A stretch of DNA of 64,000 bases, taken from an uncultured Paraprevotella sp. GTDB lineage: Bacteria; Bacteroidota; Bacteroidia; Bacteroidales; Bacteroidaceae. Positions within the stretch are counted from its first letter, which is position 1. Each line of letters opens with the position of its first letter. A program made the position numbers and the translations under genes. Of this stretch, positions 45,536-54,973 are shown piece after piece. The stretch spans positions 1 through 64,000 of the forward strand of contig CAMWUI010000009.1 in assembly GCA_947177395.1 (NCBI GenBank), read 5' to 3'. The notes beneath the pieces were generated by a model. The model did not search any database, was not told the origin of the DNA, and saw only the letters and a list, made by a program, of their open reading frames with translations.

Positions 45536-45567
45536 CAAAGGTAGAGGTTTTGATACAAAAAAGCAAA
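45536..45567 (-). promoter_or_regulatory. Promoter of the tRNA-Gly/tRNA-Leu unit (TTTG-N20-TACCTTTG)
   Basis: On the minus strand TTTG (45567-45564) and TACCTTTG (45543-45536) are 20 bases apart, a full consensus. The predicted start near 45529 is 16 bases before tRNA-Gly. Confidence 0.75.
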
Positions 45568-45580
45568 TTTTCAGTGCTTT

Positions 45581-46132
45581 TTATTGGTTGTTGATGACGA
45601 CGGTTCTCCCGTCGTATGTAATGCGGTAGCGGAACAAACTGCTTCCGTTTTCTCCTTTCCCGATGATTCCTCCGTTGTTGAGTTCATAGATACGGCTACA
45701 GCGGCTACAGAATGCCTTGCCGCTTTCTCTCAGTTGCAGGGAGGCGCTGATCATCAGTTGAGTGTAGCAATTTGGGCAGGCAAGGTCGTAACAGACGACC
45801 TTGGATGTTTCAGCTCCGGGCTCCGGTATGTTGGGAAGTCCGACGATAAATCCCGCCAATCCTAAATGGAAGGAGCTGTAACTGGCTAAGGCCGTCTGGT
45901 TGATTCGCGTTTCTCCTGCCAGATTTCTGATGACATACTGTTGCCGGTCTAACTGGATGGTGGAGAACTCACCGGGATTGTTCAGCGATGTGTATAGTTG
46001 AGGGGCCGACTGGACATACTGATAAACAAAGTAGGCCGGCCGGTTGGTATACAGATTCTCAGCATCTTCGCTACAGCCCGAAAGGAACAGGCTTCCGAGG
46101 ACAGGGATGATAAGAGAACACAATCGTTTCAT
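45581..46132 (-). CDS. Lipoprotein with paired CxxC motifs
   Basis: The 183-residue protein has a lipobox 'LGSLFLSGC' (Cys about 20). A beta-rich middle contains 'VIRNLAGETRINQTALASY' and 'HLGLAGFIVGLPN'. Two CxxC pairs ('ACPNCYTQ' and 'FCSRCSRIYELNNGG') could hold a metal ion, like the zinc-ribbon or Rieske-like layout. No His partners of a true Rieske centre are evident. Function unknown. The start at 46132 is chosen because it gives the lipoprotein signal; the longer frame reads into argH. It follows argH after 17 bases. Confidence 0.78.
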   Translation of the reverse strand: MKRLCSLIIPVLGSLFLSGCSEDAENLYTNRPAYFVYQYVQSAPQLYTSLNNPGEFSTIQLDRQQYVIRNLAGETRINQTALASYSSFHLGLAGFIVGLPNIPEPGAETSKVVCYDLACPNCYTQLMISASLQLRESGKAFCSRCSRIYELNNGGIIGKGENGSSLFRYRITYDGRTVVINNQ

Positions 46133-46149
46133 GCCCGGAATGAAGTCTG

Positions 46150-47490
46150 TTATGCTTCCAGCAGAGTCCGCTCCGCTTGTTCCATACGCTCGAAATGGAA
46201 CTCCTTCCATGTCTTTTCCATGAGTTCCGCAATTTGCCGGTTGCACAAGTTGCCGATACTGCCTTCATGGGTGTGGTGGATGTTCTTGTCCGGGACGAAG
46301 CGTCCGGCTTCTATGTCCAGTCCTACCTGTTTATAGGCATCCCGGAAAGGGACACCGTTAACAACCAGTCGGTTTACCTCTTCCACGCTGAACATGTTGT
46401 CATATCTGGCGTCTTCCAGAATATGTTCATTCACCGTAATCTTATTTATAATATAGGTGGTCATGCACAGGCACTCTTTCAACTCGTCGAATGCAGGCAG
46501 GAAGACTTCCTTGATGATTTGCAAATCACGGAAATAGCCGCAGGGCAAGTTATTGGTGATGAGAATAATCTGTTGCGGTAATGCCTGGATTTTATTGCAT
46601 TTGGCTCTTGTCAGTTCAAATACGTCCGGGTTCTTCTTGTGAGGCATGATGCTGGAGCCGGTTGTGCAGTTATCCGGTAGTTTGACGAATCCGAAGTTCT
46701 GGGAACTGAACATGCAGGCGTCAAATGCCAGTTTGGCTATAGTGCCGGCGATGCTGGCCAGTGCGAATGCGACATTCCGTTCCATCTTCCCCCGTCCCAT
46801 CTGGGCATATACGACATTGTAATCCAGACTGTCGAAGCCAAGAAGATCTGTTGTAAGAGTACGGTTGAGCGGAAAAGACGATCCATATCCGGCCGCAGAG
46901 CCTAACGGGTTGCGGTTTGTCATCTTAAACGCGGCTTGCAGGAAAAGCATGTCATCCACCAGGCTTTCTGCATACGCACCGAACCACAGGCCGAAACTGG
47001 AGGGCATGGCTATCTGTAAATGAGTATATCCCGGCATGATAACATCTTTGTAGTGTTCGCTTTGCCGGATCAGTTCGTCAAATAACGTTTTGACTTCCTC
47101 TGCGATTTCTTTTAACTGACGGCGGGTAAACAGTTTCAGGTCGAGCAGGACCTGATCGTTGCGGGAACGTCCGCTGTGTATCTTTTTGCCGACGTCGCCC
47201 AGTTTGCGGGTAAGCATAAGTTCCACTTGGGAATGCACGTCTTCGACTCCCTCTTCAATAACGAACTTGCCTTGCCGTATGATGGCGTGAATGTTTTTAA
47301 GCTCGGCCAGCAGCTGTTTTAATTCCTCTTTTTTCAGTAGGCCGATGCTTTCCAGCATGGTGATATGAGCCATCGAGCCGACAACATCGTGTTCGGCCAG
47401 ATACAAATCCATTTCTCTGTCACGTCCGATGGTGAAGCGTTCGATTTCCTGGTTCACCTGTACGTTTTTCTCCCAAAGCTTGTTTGCCAT
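46150..47490 (-). CDS. argH: Argininosuccinate lyase
   Basis: The 446-residue enzyme splits argininosuccinate into arginine and fumarate, the last step of arginine synthesis. Signature motifs are 'DVHSQVELMLTRKLG', 'KIHSGRSRNDQVLLDLKLF' (about 104-122) and 'GSSIMPHKKNPDVFEL' (about 278), the fumarase/aspartase-superfamily loop with the catalytic Ser. The ATG at 47490 ('MANKLWEKN') matches the usual start of the family. It is part of the minus-strand pyrE-SRPBCC-argH unit. Confidence 0.97.
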   Translation of the reverse strand: MANKLWEKNVQVNQEIERFTIGRDREMDLYLAEHDVVGSMAHITMLESIGLLKKEELKQLLAELKNIHAIIRQGKFVIEEGVEDVHSQVELMLTRKLGDVGKKIHSGRSRNDQVLLDLKLFTRRQLKEIAEEVKTLFDELIRQSEHYKDVIMPGYTHLQIAMPSSFGLWFGAYAESLVDDMLFLQAAFKMTNRNPLGSAAGYGSSFPLNRTLTTDLLGFDSLDYNVVYAQMGRGKMERNVAFALASIAGTIAKLAFDACMFSSQNFGFVKLPDNCTTGSSIMPHKKNPDVFELTRAKCNKIQALPQQIILITNNLPCGYFRDLQIIKEVFLPAFDELKECLCMTTYIINKITVNEHILEDARYDNMFSVEEVNRLVVNGVPFRDAYKQVGLDIEAGRFVPDKNIHHTHEGSIGNLCNRQIAELMEKTWKEFHFERMEQAERTLLEA

Positions 47491-47514
47491 CTTCAATAGT
47501 CCTTGTTTGCAGGT

Positions 47515-47997
47515 TTATACTCCGTATGGAATCATTGCCAGCATGTCCGCCAGTTTTTCAACACCTTCTTTCAGCGGTTTGCTGACCATTCCTTTAATGA
47601 AGGGATTCAGGTCGGCGCCGACAGTGAGTTTCATCTTGCACTGTTGTTCCGTGACGGGCAACAACTGAATCCACAGATTGAGTGGAATAGGCGAGTTGGC
47701 CGTTTCGAACTTGATGCACTTGGGTGCTTCCCGGTCGATGATACGCAATGAGACTTCGCCCAATGGGGGAACATTGCAGCTGACGGAATCCGTATCGAAT
47801 TTTATATCTTTCAGCTTTTCAAGAATCTGCTCCATCTTGTCAGCCGGGACTTTCTCTTTCAGGGCAGCCTGAAAATCGGGATTCTGTACCTTTTCCTGTA
47901 TGACGGCCAGATTGTTCAAATCTGCTAGTTTCCCGTACACGCAAGTTTGATTGTAAGGTACTGATTTTACATTGCTTTCAAATTGTTGCTTGGCCAT
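47515..47997 (-). CDS. SRPBCC (START-like) family protein
   Basis: The 160-residue protein begins 'MAKQQFESNVKSVPYNQTCV'. 'FDTDSVSCNVPPLGEVSLRI' and 'PIPLNLWIQLLPV' follow, and it ends with a long helix ('MVSKPLKEGVEKLADMLAMI'). The helix-grip pattern and the conserved opening about 'lumps in the binding reaction' place it in the SRPBCC superfamily. The bound ligand is unknown. In Bacteroides, as I recall, it regularly sits between pyrE and argH, as it does here. Confidence 0.85.
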   Translation of the reverse strand: MAKQQFESNVKSVPYNQTCVYGKLADLNNLAVIQEKVQNPDFQAALKEKVPADKMEQILEKLKDIKFDTDSVSCNVPPLGEVSLRIIDREAPKCIKFETANSPIPLNLWIQLLPVTEQQCKMKLTVGADLNPFIKGMVSKPLKEGVEKLADMLAMIPYGV

Positions 47998-48018
47998 AGA
48001 TGAAAATGTGATTGATGT

Positions 48019-48651
48019 TTAACCATTCCAGTGAGCCGGATCTTTTCTCCATTCATGCAGAACTTCCACGTCATCTTCCGAGATATATCCGATGCGTACG
48101 GCTTCTGCAACCACGGCTTCGTAATTGGTCAGGGTTATCAATTGAACGTTGGCTTTTTTAAAGGCTTCGGCCGCTGTGTCAAAACCATACGTATAGGCTG
48201 CAACCATTCCCACGACCTCGCAACCGTTGTTGCGGATGGCTTCCACGGCTTTCAGACTGCTGCCTCCTGTAGAGATGAGATCTTCTACGACAACAACTTT
48301 CATGCCGGGCTTTAATTCTCCTTCGATCAGGTTTTCCAATCCGTGGTCTTTAGGTTTTGAACGGACATATACGAACGGAAGGTTCAATACGTCTGCCACC
48401 AATGCCCCTTGGGGGATAGCGCCTGTGGCCACACCGGCGATGGCGTCGGCATCCGGGAAGTGTTCTTCAATCAAACGACTGAATTCTATTTTAACGAAAT
48501 TGCGTAAAGGGGGATATGATAATGTTTTGCGATTGTCACAATAGAAAGGCGATTTCCATCCTGAAGCCCAAGTGAATGGGTTGGTGGGTTGTAACTTGAT
48601 AGCCTTTACTTTCAGAAGCTTTGCCGCAAAAATTTTCTCCAATGTTTTCAT
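48019..48651 (-). CDS. pyrE: Orotate phosphoribosyltransferase
   Basis: The 210-residue enzyme converts orotate and PRPP to OMP in pyrimidine synthesis. 'NPFTWASGWKSPFYCDNRKT' (about 24-43) is the orotate-binding region. 'DAIAGVATGAIPQGALVAD' follows, and 'KVVVVEDLISTGGSSLKAVE' (about 117-136) is the PRPP-binding motif. The length is typical. It starts the pyrE-SRPBCC-argH-lipoprotein unit from a -7 box at 48683-48690. Confidence 0.97.
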   Translation of the reverse strand: MKTLEKIFAAKLLKVKAIKLQPTNPFTWASGWKSPFYCDNRKTLSYPPLRNFVKIEFSRLIEEHFPDADAIAGVATGAIPQGALVADVLNLPFVYVRSKPKDHGLENLIEGELKPGMKVVVVEDLISTGGSSLKAVEAIRNNGCEVVGMVAAYTYGFDTAAEAFKKANVQLITLTNYEAVVAEAVRIGYISEDDVEVLHEWRKDPAHWNG

Positions 48652-48682
48652 AATAATAAGCCTATGTTGTTAATATGTAATG

Positions 48683-48690
48683 CAAAGATA
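48683..48690 (-). promoter_or_regulatory. Likely -7 box of the pyrE unit
   Basis: The minus strand reads TATCTTTG (TAnnTTTG). The predicted start near 48676 lies about 25 bases before the ATG. The -33 position has no TTTG. Confidence 0.5.
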
Positions 48691-48822
48691 ATAAAAAGAG
48701 GCTGATGAGAAAGTACATGAGGTTCTTTTTCTGAAAAATACCTCGTCTGTGGGATATTGGGGTGTCGGGATGCTATGAAACTGATGATTCTTTGGTGGTC
48801 ATGAATGATCGGGCTGACAAGC

Positions 48823-49542
48823 TCAACGCTGCATGGTTTTAGCCAGTACGAAGACACTGATTCGTGTGTCCTCTGTTTGTGCGAGCAGTGTGCGTCCGCA
48901 GGAAATGAGGGTTGCCCCGGTGGTCATGACATCATCTATTAATAATATGTGTTTGCCTTTCAGACGTTCTGCATGTGAAACCTGGAAAATGCCTTCGACG
49001 TTTACGTGTCTTTCCGTTTTACTCAGGCGGGTCTGGGTCGGATTGGAGACGGTACGGCGGACAATACCGGTTTCAACGGGAATGCCGGTGACGTCGGTGA
49101 TGCCTTTGGCAATCCATTCGCTTTGGTTGTAGCCCCGTTTCCGTTTGCGTTTGTTTGCCAATGGGAGAGGAATAAGCAGGTCTATGTCATCGAAAAAATG
49201 TTGTGACAAGAGTCGCCTGGACCACATTCTGCCGAATTCGCGGCCTATTTGGGGATTGCCTTCGTATTTGAGGGAAAAAAGTATTTGCCGGTAAGGAGAT
49301 TCGTGATGATAGTAGAACATGGCAGTGGCTTTCTCAATAGGCATGAATCTTTCGAAAGTCTTCGTGATGGCATTGTCGGTAGGAGCGGAACAGGGAACTA
49401 TAGGGAGCCGGTACAGGCAGGTGGCGCAGACATGGCTTTCTGTTAGAGCTAGGCGACGGCCGCACACCGGGCATTGGCGCGGGAACAGGGTGTCACAAAA
49501 GCTTTTCCACCAGATTTGCAGTCGGGAAATGTTATTCTTCAT
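48823..49542 (-). CDS. ComF family protein (phosphoribosyltransferase-like)
   Basis: The 239-residue protein has an N-terminal zinc finger ('CPVCGRRLALTESHVCATCL', about 20-39). The phosphoribosyltransferase-fold domain contains 'LIPLPLANKRKRKRGYNQSE' (about 126-145) and 'HILLIDDVMTTGATLISCGR' (about 200-219, PRPP-loop type). ComF homologues take part in natural transformation, where they help load single-stranded DNA for recombination; in Bacteroidetes the role is untested. It overlaps the recX end by 11 bases. Confidence 0.93.
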   Translation of the reverse strand: MKNNISRLQIWWKSFCDTLFPRQCPVCGRRLALTESHVCATCLYRLPIVPCSAPTDNAITKTFERFMPIEKATAMFYYHHESPYRQILFSLKYEGNPQIGREFGRMWSRRLLSQHFFDDIDLLIPLPLANKRKRKRGYNQSEWIAKGITDVTGIPVETGIVRRTVSNPTQTRLSKTERHVNVEGIFQVSHAERLKGKHILLIDDVMTTGATLISCGRTLLAQTEDTRISVFVLAKTMQR

Positions 49543-50005
49543 CGTAAATATCCGGCAAAAGGCGGGAGATATATTCGGACTCGAATCCCCGGCTTAAAGC
49601 GAAACGTATCAACTTACCGTTGCGTTCGTAAGTACTGTCTGTTTTTATCTCTTTGTTTTTGGAATCCAGGATTTTTTTAAGAATCTGTTGGTATAGGTCC
49701 GGATCTATTTGTCCCAGCGTTTCGCTGATGAGAGAGCCTGCGATTCTTTTCTGGCGTAAAGCCTCATGGATTTTCCGGCGTCCCCATTTATTGTAGTGGA
49801 GTTTGTCGTGGATGAATGCGAGGCAATACCGTTCCTCGTTGATGTAATCCTCGTCGGTCAGTTTTTGGATAATGCTTTCGCAGTCGTTTTCCGATATGCC
49901 CCATTTAAGCAGCTTTTGTCGGATTTCCGTGGAACAATATTCGGTGGCGGAGCATAAAGCCGAGGCTTTATACAAGGCTTCTTGTGTGGTTATTTCTTTT
50001 TTCAT
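49532..50005 (-). CDS. recX: Regulatory protein RecX
   Basis: The 157-residue protein has three-helix RecX repeats: 'ALCSATEYCSTEIRQKLLKW' (about 17-36), 'INEERYCLAFIHDKLHYNKWG' and 'KLIRFALSRGFESEYISRLL' near the C-terminus. RecX caps RecA filaments and limits their activity. The ATG at 50005 overlaps the prmC stop (ATGA), which fits coupling; an ATG three codons upstream is possible. Confidence 0.92.
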   Translation of the reverse strand: MKKEITTQEALYKASALCSATEYCSTEIRQKLLKWGISENDCESIIQKLTDEDYINEERYCLAFIHDKLHYNKWGRRKIHEALRQKRIAGSLISETLGQIDPDLYQQILKKILDSKNKEIKTDSTYERNGKLIRFALSRGFESEYISRLLPDIYDEE

Positions 50006-50853
50006 CGCAGGCAACGTATCATACGGTCGTTTTCTCTGAAATCTTTGCGTAACTCTATCTGGCTGAATCCGGAAGCGGCCAGTAGTTCGGTAACTTCCTT
50101 GCCGAACCGGCGGTTTATTTCAAAGCAGAGTCGTCCGTTGGGTTTTAAGTAGGTTTGGGCATAGCGCGCAATAGTCCGATAGAAGATAAGAGGATCTTCG
50201 TCCGGTACGAACAAGGCTGTCGCAGGCTCGTAGTTCAGGACATTGGCTGTCATGTCTCTGGTTTCGGATTGCAGGACATAAGGGGGATTGCTGACAATGA
50301 TATCCCATGTGGCGGTGGGTATCCGGGGCCATGTTTGAGAATCCAATATGTCGCACCGGATGAATTCTATGTTTTCTGCGTGAGCAAGATGTGCGTTCTG
50401 TTCTGCAATGTCAAGCGCCTGCCGGCTGATGTCTATCGCGCTTATCCGGCAGTCCGGTCGGGCTGTAGCCAGTGATATTGCGATACAGCCGCTTCCGGTG
50501 CCTATGTCTGCTATACGGAGAGGACGATCGGGTATGTCTGAAAGAATCCAGTGCACCAGCTCCTCTGTTTCCGGACGTGGAATCAGGACACCCGGTCCGA
50601 CATGCAGGGTATTGCCGCAGAAATCCGCATGTTTTAAAATATATTGTATAGGTTCGTCTTTTAACAGTCTCGATATAATAGATTCCAGTTCGATTCGTTC
50701 TTCCTCTGTGAGGGGACGGTCTTTCCCGAGACAGAGATCCAGTCGGTTCATTCCGAAACGGACTTCCATTACCCAGCGCGCCAATGCTTGTGCTTCCGAG
50801 GTGGGATAATGAGCGGATAAGATGCGATATGTGTGGGAGTATTCCTTTTGCAC
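50002..50853 (-). CDS. prmC: Release factor glutamine methyltransferase PrmC (HemK)
   Basis: The 283-residue SAM-dependent methyltransferase modifies the Gln of the GGQ motif in release factors RF1 and RF2. The N-terminal helical domain spans about 1-80. 'GPGVLIPRPETEELVHWIL' (about 91-109) is the family-specific block. 'RIADIGTGSGCIAISLA' (about 117-133) binds SAM, and 'IIVSNPPYV' (about 186-194) is the catalytic NPPY loop. It is divergent from ribD, with 55 bases between the two start codons. Confidence 0.96.
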   Translation of the reverse strand: MQKEYSHTYRILSAHYPTSEAQALARWVMEVRFGMNRLDLCLGKDRPLTEEERIELESIISRLLKDEPIQYILKHADFCGNTLHVGPGVLIPRPETEELVHWILSDIPDRPLRIADIGTGSGCIAISLATARPDCRISAIDISRQALDIAEQNAHLAHAENIEFIRCDILDSQTWPRIPTATWDIIVSNPPYVLQSETRDMTANVLNYEPATALFVPDEDPLIFYRTIARYAQTYLKPNGRLCFEINRRFGKEVTELLAASGFSQIELRKDFRENDRMIRCLR

Positions 50854-50908
50854 GTAAGACGAGACATAAAAACGAGGTACAAAGTAAGTACTAATTTTTT
50901 CTTGGACA

Positions 50909-51985
50909 ATGGAAATAGAAGAAAAATATATGAGGCGTTGTATTCAGCTGGCGCAAAACGGCCGGCTGAATACAACGCCCAATCCGATGGTGGGTGCGGT
51001 GATTGTGCATGATGGCCGTATTATTGGCGAAGGGTATCATGTGTGTTGCGGACAGGCGCATGCGGAGGTAAATGCAATAGCCTCGGTAAAGGAACCGGCT
51101 TTGCTTCGTAACAGCACGTTGTATGTCAGTCTGGAGCCTTGTTCCCATTATGGGAAAACACCTCCTTGCGCCGACTTGATAATAGAAAAGGGCATACCTC
51201 GTGTGGTGGTGGGGTGTATCGACCCGTTTGCGTCGGTGGCCGGTCGCGGGATACGGAAGTTGCAGGAAGCCGGAGTGGAGACGGTGGTTGGTGTCTGCGA
51301 GCAGGAATGTCTGGAGTTGAACAAAATTTTTTTCACATACCATCAGCGGAGAAGACCTTTTGTTACATTGAAATGGGCGGAGTCTGAAGATGGTTTTATG
51401 GATCGGTTGCGTTCATCCGCGGAAAAAGACGGAAAGCCGGTGGTTTTCTCATCTCTTTATACCCAGATGCTTGTGCATAAACGCCGTTCGGAGCATCAGG
51501 CAATCATGGTGGGGCGAAGAACGGCCGAATTAGACAATCCCCGGTTGGATGTCCGGTGTTGGACCGGTCGTTCTCCATTGCGGATTTTGTTGGATCCCCG
51601 GGGCGTTCTGCCAGACTCTCTGTATTTGTTTGACGGAGATGGGGATACATTGGTTTATTTGTATGAGGGGGTGGCTGCGGCTTATGCCGGTTTGCAGAAT
51701 GTCTCGTGTGTCTATTTGCCGAAAAACGAATACGGTCTGAAAAAGATACTCAGCGATTTGTATGAAAAAGGGATACAATCCTTGCTGGTGGAAGGAGGAG
51801 CTGCTTTGTTGCAGAGTTTTATAGAAGAACATTGTTGGGATGAAGCGTTTGTGGAGCAATCATCTGTTTTGTTGTCGGAAGGTGTGTCTGCTCCCTGTGT
51901 TTGGGATGAAAGTATGAAAGACTCTTTTACGTGGGCGGGGCATGTTTTCCGGCATTATCGTAGAAAGGACAGTGGCGAAGTGTGA
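50909..51985 (+). CDS. ribD: Bifunctional riboflavin biosynthesis protein RibD
   Basis: The 358-residue enzyme carries out the deaminase and reductase steps of riboflavin synthesis. The deaminase domain has 'QAHAEVNAIA' and 'LEPCSHYGKTPPCADLII' (about 49-90) with the zinc-binding His and Cys residues. The reductase domain runs from about 145 ('RPFVTLKWAESEDGFM', 'LLVEGGAALLQSFIEEHCWD'). No FMN riboswitch is visible upstream. The gene stands alone. Confidence 0.96.
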   Translation: MEIEEKYMRRCIQLAQNGRLNTTPNPMVGAVIVHDGRIIGEGYHVCCGQAHAEVNAIASVKEPALLRNSTLYVSLEPCSHYGKTPPCADLIIEKGIPRVVVGCIDPFASVAGRGIRKLQEAGVETVVGVCEQECLELNKIFFTYHQRRRPFVTLKWAESEDGFMDRLRSSAEKDGKPVVFSSLYTQMLVHKRRSEHQAIMVGRRTAELDNPRLDVRCWTGRSPLRILLDPRGVLPDSLYLFDGDGDTLVYLYEGVAAAYAGLQNVSCVYLPKNEYGLKKILSDLYEKGIQSLLVEGGAALLQSFIEEHCWDEAFVEQSSVLLSEGVSAPCVWDESMKDSFTWAGHVFRHYRRKDSGEV

Positions 51986-52061
51986 CGACGTTTTTTGGGA
52001 GTTTTAGCTATTATTTTGGATAATTCAATGTACAAACCTTTCTGATTGTCAAAAAATTGAG

Positions 52062-52069
52062 TATTTTTG
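52062..52069 (+). promoter_or_regulatory. Likely -7 box of the DUF6242-uppS-bamA unit
   Basis: TATTTTTG matches TAnnTTTG. The predicted start near 52076 lies 23 bases before the ATG at 52099. The -33 box is unclear. Confidence 0.5.
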
Positions 52070-52098
52070 CACCTTGTATTATAAAAAGTAGCGCTTTT

Positions 52099-53469
52099 AT
52101 GAAAAAAATCATATTTCTCTTCTTGCCTGTTTTTGTGTTCATAATGACCTTGTTTTCTTGTTCTGAGGATGAAGTGGTTTTGACGAACAGCAACTGCTAT
52201 ATATCCAGTTTTACCCTTGGTACAATCAAACGTACGCTTCACACGACATCGTCTACGGGGGAAGACAGTACGTACGTGGCCGTTTATTCGGGAAGTTATT
52301 ATGCTATGAATATCGACCAGAATTCACTTACCATATCCAACAGCGATTCCCTGCCCAAAGAAAGTCATGTCAACAGCATCCTGATTACGGTAGCGGGAGA
52401 GGGAGATGTGTTCTATAAGGAGGCGGACAATCCGGCGGCATCGTGGTATCCTTATTCTACAACGGATTCGGTGAACTTCTCTAAACCGTTGGTATTCCTT
52501 GTTATGTCGACGGATGGAACGGCCAGTAAGGAATACACTGTAAAGGTGAATGTTCACCAACAGGAAGGCAATGAATTTTCGTGGAATAAAGTGGGAGATA
52601 CGGATGCGCTGGAGGATATGAAAGAGACCCGCGCCTTTGTTTTTGGTGATAAATTATGTGTTATCGGACGTGTCGGGGAGGCGGTCTGTTTGGCGGAAAC
52701 CGGTAGCAATGACGGAAGGAATTGGAACCGGAGGCGGACCATCGGATGTGAGGACGGGGATTTGGAAACGCTCCGTATATTGGGAGGTGTTTTGTATATG
52801 AGTACGTCTGACGGAGTTCTTTTGAAATCCACAGACGGATTGAATTGGAACGAATGCGGAAGTGGCATCCGGAAGTTGCTCGCTGTAGATGATAAGTCTC
52901 TTTATGCATTGGTGCGGGGAGAAATGTGTCGTTCGGTGGACGGGCAGACATGGGTGGCGGAAGAATTGGACGATGATGTACAACGGTTGCCGCTTCGGGA
53001 TATCGCAAGTGTGTGCTATAGACAGGAAAATGGTAACGGCAGGGTTATGCTGATTGGGAACCGGGAACCGGAATCCTTTCCGACTGACCGGTCGGCTTTC
53101 GTCTGGGGAAAAACTCTTGTACCGTCGGTTTTGGACAGTAAGTCATGGGTATATTACATTGTGGCCCCGGACAACAAGTACGTATGTCCTCAGTTGGAAA
53201 ATCTTGTCCTATTGAGATATAATAATGCGTTGATCGCATTGGGCGGAGCCTCGCTTGACGGTACTGCCCATGAAACGCTGGATGCGTTTTATGTCAGTTC
53301 GGATAATGGGATAACCTGGCAGGCGGATGCGGTTCTGACTCCGCCTTCTTCCTTGAAAGGAGCGTCTGGTTCAGTGTCTGCCGTTGTGGACGAAGAACAG
53401 TATATCTGGTTGCTTTGCGGGCGTCAGGTGTGGAAAGGGCGGCTTAATGTATTGGGATTTGAACAATAA
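52099..53469 (+). CDS. DUF6242 domain-containing lipoprotein
   Basis: The 456-residue protein has a lipoprotein signal ('PVFVFIMTLFSC', Cys about 20). An N-terminal beta domain (about 25-160) includes 'STDGTASKEYTVKVNVHQQ'. A repeat-rich region follows that resembles a beta propeller ('GVLYMSTSDGVLLKSTDGLN', 'ALVRGEMCRSVDGQTW', 'AFYVSSDNGITWQADA'), with Asp/Trp-containing BNR-like motifs. This fits DUF6242, whose function is not known. It is first in the cluster leading to bamA. Confidence 0.82.
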   Translation: MKKIIFLFLPVFVFIMTLFSCSEDEVVLTNSNCYISSFTLGTIKRTLHTTSSTGEDSTYVAVYSGSYYAMNIDQNSLTISNSDSLPKESHVNSILITVAGEGDVFYKEADNPAASWYPYSTTDSVNFSKPLVFLVMSTDGTASKEYTVKVNVHQQEGNEFSWNKVGDTDALEDMKETRAFVFGDKLCVIGRVGEAVCLAETGSNDGRNWNRRRTIGCEDGDLETLRILGGVLYMSTSDGVLLKSTDGLNWNECGSGIRKLLAVDDKSLYALVRGEMCRSVDGQTWVAEELDDDVQRLPLRDIASVCYRQENGNGRVMLIGNREPESFPTDRSAFVWGKTLVPSVLDSKSWVYYIVAPDNKYVCPQLENLVLLRYNNALIALGGASLDGTAHETLDAFYVSSDNGITWQADAVLTPPSSLKGASGSVSAVVDEEQYIWLLCGRQVWKGRLNVLGFEQ

Positions 53470-53514
53470 GGGTCATTCATGAATGACATCTGGCCGGTTG
53501 GATTTGGAAAGAAA

Positions 53515-54228
53515 ATGAAAAGACTGTTGCTCATAAGTCTCTGCCTGTCTGTCTGTGCATCTAAAACGGAAGCACAGGAGGTAGAGTATAAAATGGAGCT
53601 GGGCGGCAGTGTGGGAGGATGTTTCTATCTGGGAGATGCAAACAGTAAACCCTATGCGGATATGGGGGGAATGTTCAGTCTGCTTGCCCGGTATGTATTC
53701 AATCCCCGTATGGTGATAAAAGGAAATCTGGCCATGGGACATATCCATGGCACGGGGGATGGTTTCTTCTTTCCGCAGGATGCTTATAGCGGAACGGTTG
53801 AAGGTGGTCGGAAGAGTCCGGTCAGTTTCTCGCGGAATGTTTTTGATTTAGGTGCCCAGTTTGAGTTTAACTTTTGGGGATATGGTACCGGGCAGGGATA
53901 TAAGGAAACCAAACGTTTCACTCCCTATCTGCTGATGGGGATGGGATTTACTTTTGCTCCCAAGCCGTTGGAAACGGTTGTTGGATTCAATATACCCGTA
54001 GGAGCCGGTGTCAAATATAAACTGAAGCCGCGTCTGAATGTCGGATTGGAGTGGAGTATGCGTTTCACGACAACAGACAATCTGGATGTATCGGGTGCGG
54101 AGGGAGTGAAACTTCATGACCCGTACGGAATTGCAAGTTCGGGTTTTAAGAATAAGGATTGTTATTCATATACCATGGTGTATCTGACTTACGACTTATT
54201 TCCCAAATATAGAAAATGTAATAATTAG
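53515..54228 (+). CDS. DUF6089 family outer-membrane beta-barrel protein
   Basis: The 237-residue protein has a signal peptide ('[20 protein letters not shown]'). A small beta barrel follows, of the DUF6089 type: '[20 protein letters not shown]' (about 29-48), '[20 protein letters not shown]', '[17 protein letters not shown]' and a C-terminal aromatic strand. DUF6089 proteins commonly precede uppS and bamA in Bacteroidetes, as here. The start at 53515 is chosen because it begins the signal peptide. Confidence 0.87.
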   Translation: MKRLLLISLCLSVCASKTEAQEVEYKMELGGSVGGCFYLGDANSKPYADMGGMFSLLARYVFNPRMVIKGNLAMGHIHGTGDGFFFPQDAYSGTVEGGRKSPVSFSRNVFDLGAQFEFNFWGYGTGQGYKETKRFTPYLLMGMGFTFAPKPLETVVGFNIPVGAGVKYKLKPRLNVGLEWSMRFTTTDNLDVSGAEGVKLHDPYGIASSGFKNKDCYSYTMVYLTYDLFPKYRKCNN

Positions 54229-54232
54229 TTCT

Positions 54233-54973
54233 ATGTCATATTGTGAACAGATAGATCCCGCACGCATGCCTGTCCATATAGCAGTTATTATGGACGGTAA
54301 TGGACGGTGGGCAAAAGCGAAAGGACTGCCTCGGACTGCCGGGCATCAGCAAGGGGTGGAAACGGTAAGGCGGATTACGGAGGATGCTGTCAGGTTGGGG
54401 GTAAAATACCTCACGCTTTATACGTTCTCTACGGAAAACTGGAATCGTCCGGCGGAAGAAGTTGCGGCTCTCATGGGGCTCATTCTGGATAATCTGGAAG
54501 AGGAAATCTTTATGAAGAATAATGTTGCTTTCAAGGTTATCGGCGATATGGAACGCCTTCCGGAAACGATACAAGCCCGTCTGGCAGCTTGTATGACACG
54601 TACGGCTGCCAATACCCGTATGACGTTGGTTATTGCTTTGAGTTATTCTTCCCGCTGGGAGATTACGCGGGCGGTGAAGACTATTGCGCAGCGGGTTGCT
54701 GACGGGGCTTTATTGCCTGGAGACATAACGGAAGATACGGTTTCTTCCTGTCTGGACACGTGTTTTATGCCGGATCCGGATCTGCTGATCCGTACGGGAG
54801 GAGAACAGCGTATCAGTAACTATTTATTATGGCAGTGTGCGTATTCGGAACTATATTTCTGTGATACGTATTGGCCTGATTTCGATGCAGAGGCTTTATG
54901 CAAAGCTATTGTTGATTATCAGTCCCGTGAACGTCGGTTCGGCAAGACAAGCGAACAGGTAGCCATTAAATGA
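54233..54973 (+). CDS. uppS: Isoprenyl transferase (undecaprenyl diphosphate synthase)
   Basis: The 246-residue cis-prenyltransferase makes the C55 lipid carrier for peptidoglycan and surface glycans. '[20 protein letters not shown]' (about 15-34) holds the catalytic Asp21. '[10 protein letters not shown]', '[14 protein letters not shown]' and '[20 protein letters not shown]' (about 183-202) are the family's conserved blocks, along with a C-terminal 'YWPDFD'. It overlaps bamA by 4 bases (ATGA). Confidence 0.96.
   Translation: MSYCEQIDPARMPVHIAVIMDGNGRWAKAKGLPRTAGHQQGVETVRRITEDAVRLGVKYLTLYTFSTENWNRPAEEVAALMGLILDNLEEEIFMKNNVAFKVIGDMERLPETIQARLAACMTRTAANTRMTLVIALSYSSRWEITRAVKTIAQRVADGALLPGDITEDTVSSCLDTCFMPDPDLLIRTGGEQRISNYLLWQCAYSELYFCDTYWPDFDAEALCKAIVDYQSRERRFGKTSEQVAIK

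Noticed and set aside
48648-48857. 69-codon minus-strand frame between comF and pyrE
   Set aside because: It overlaps the comF C-terminus and contains the pyrE -7 box; no coding features are seen.
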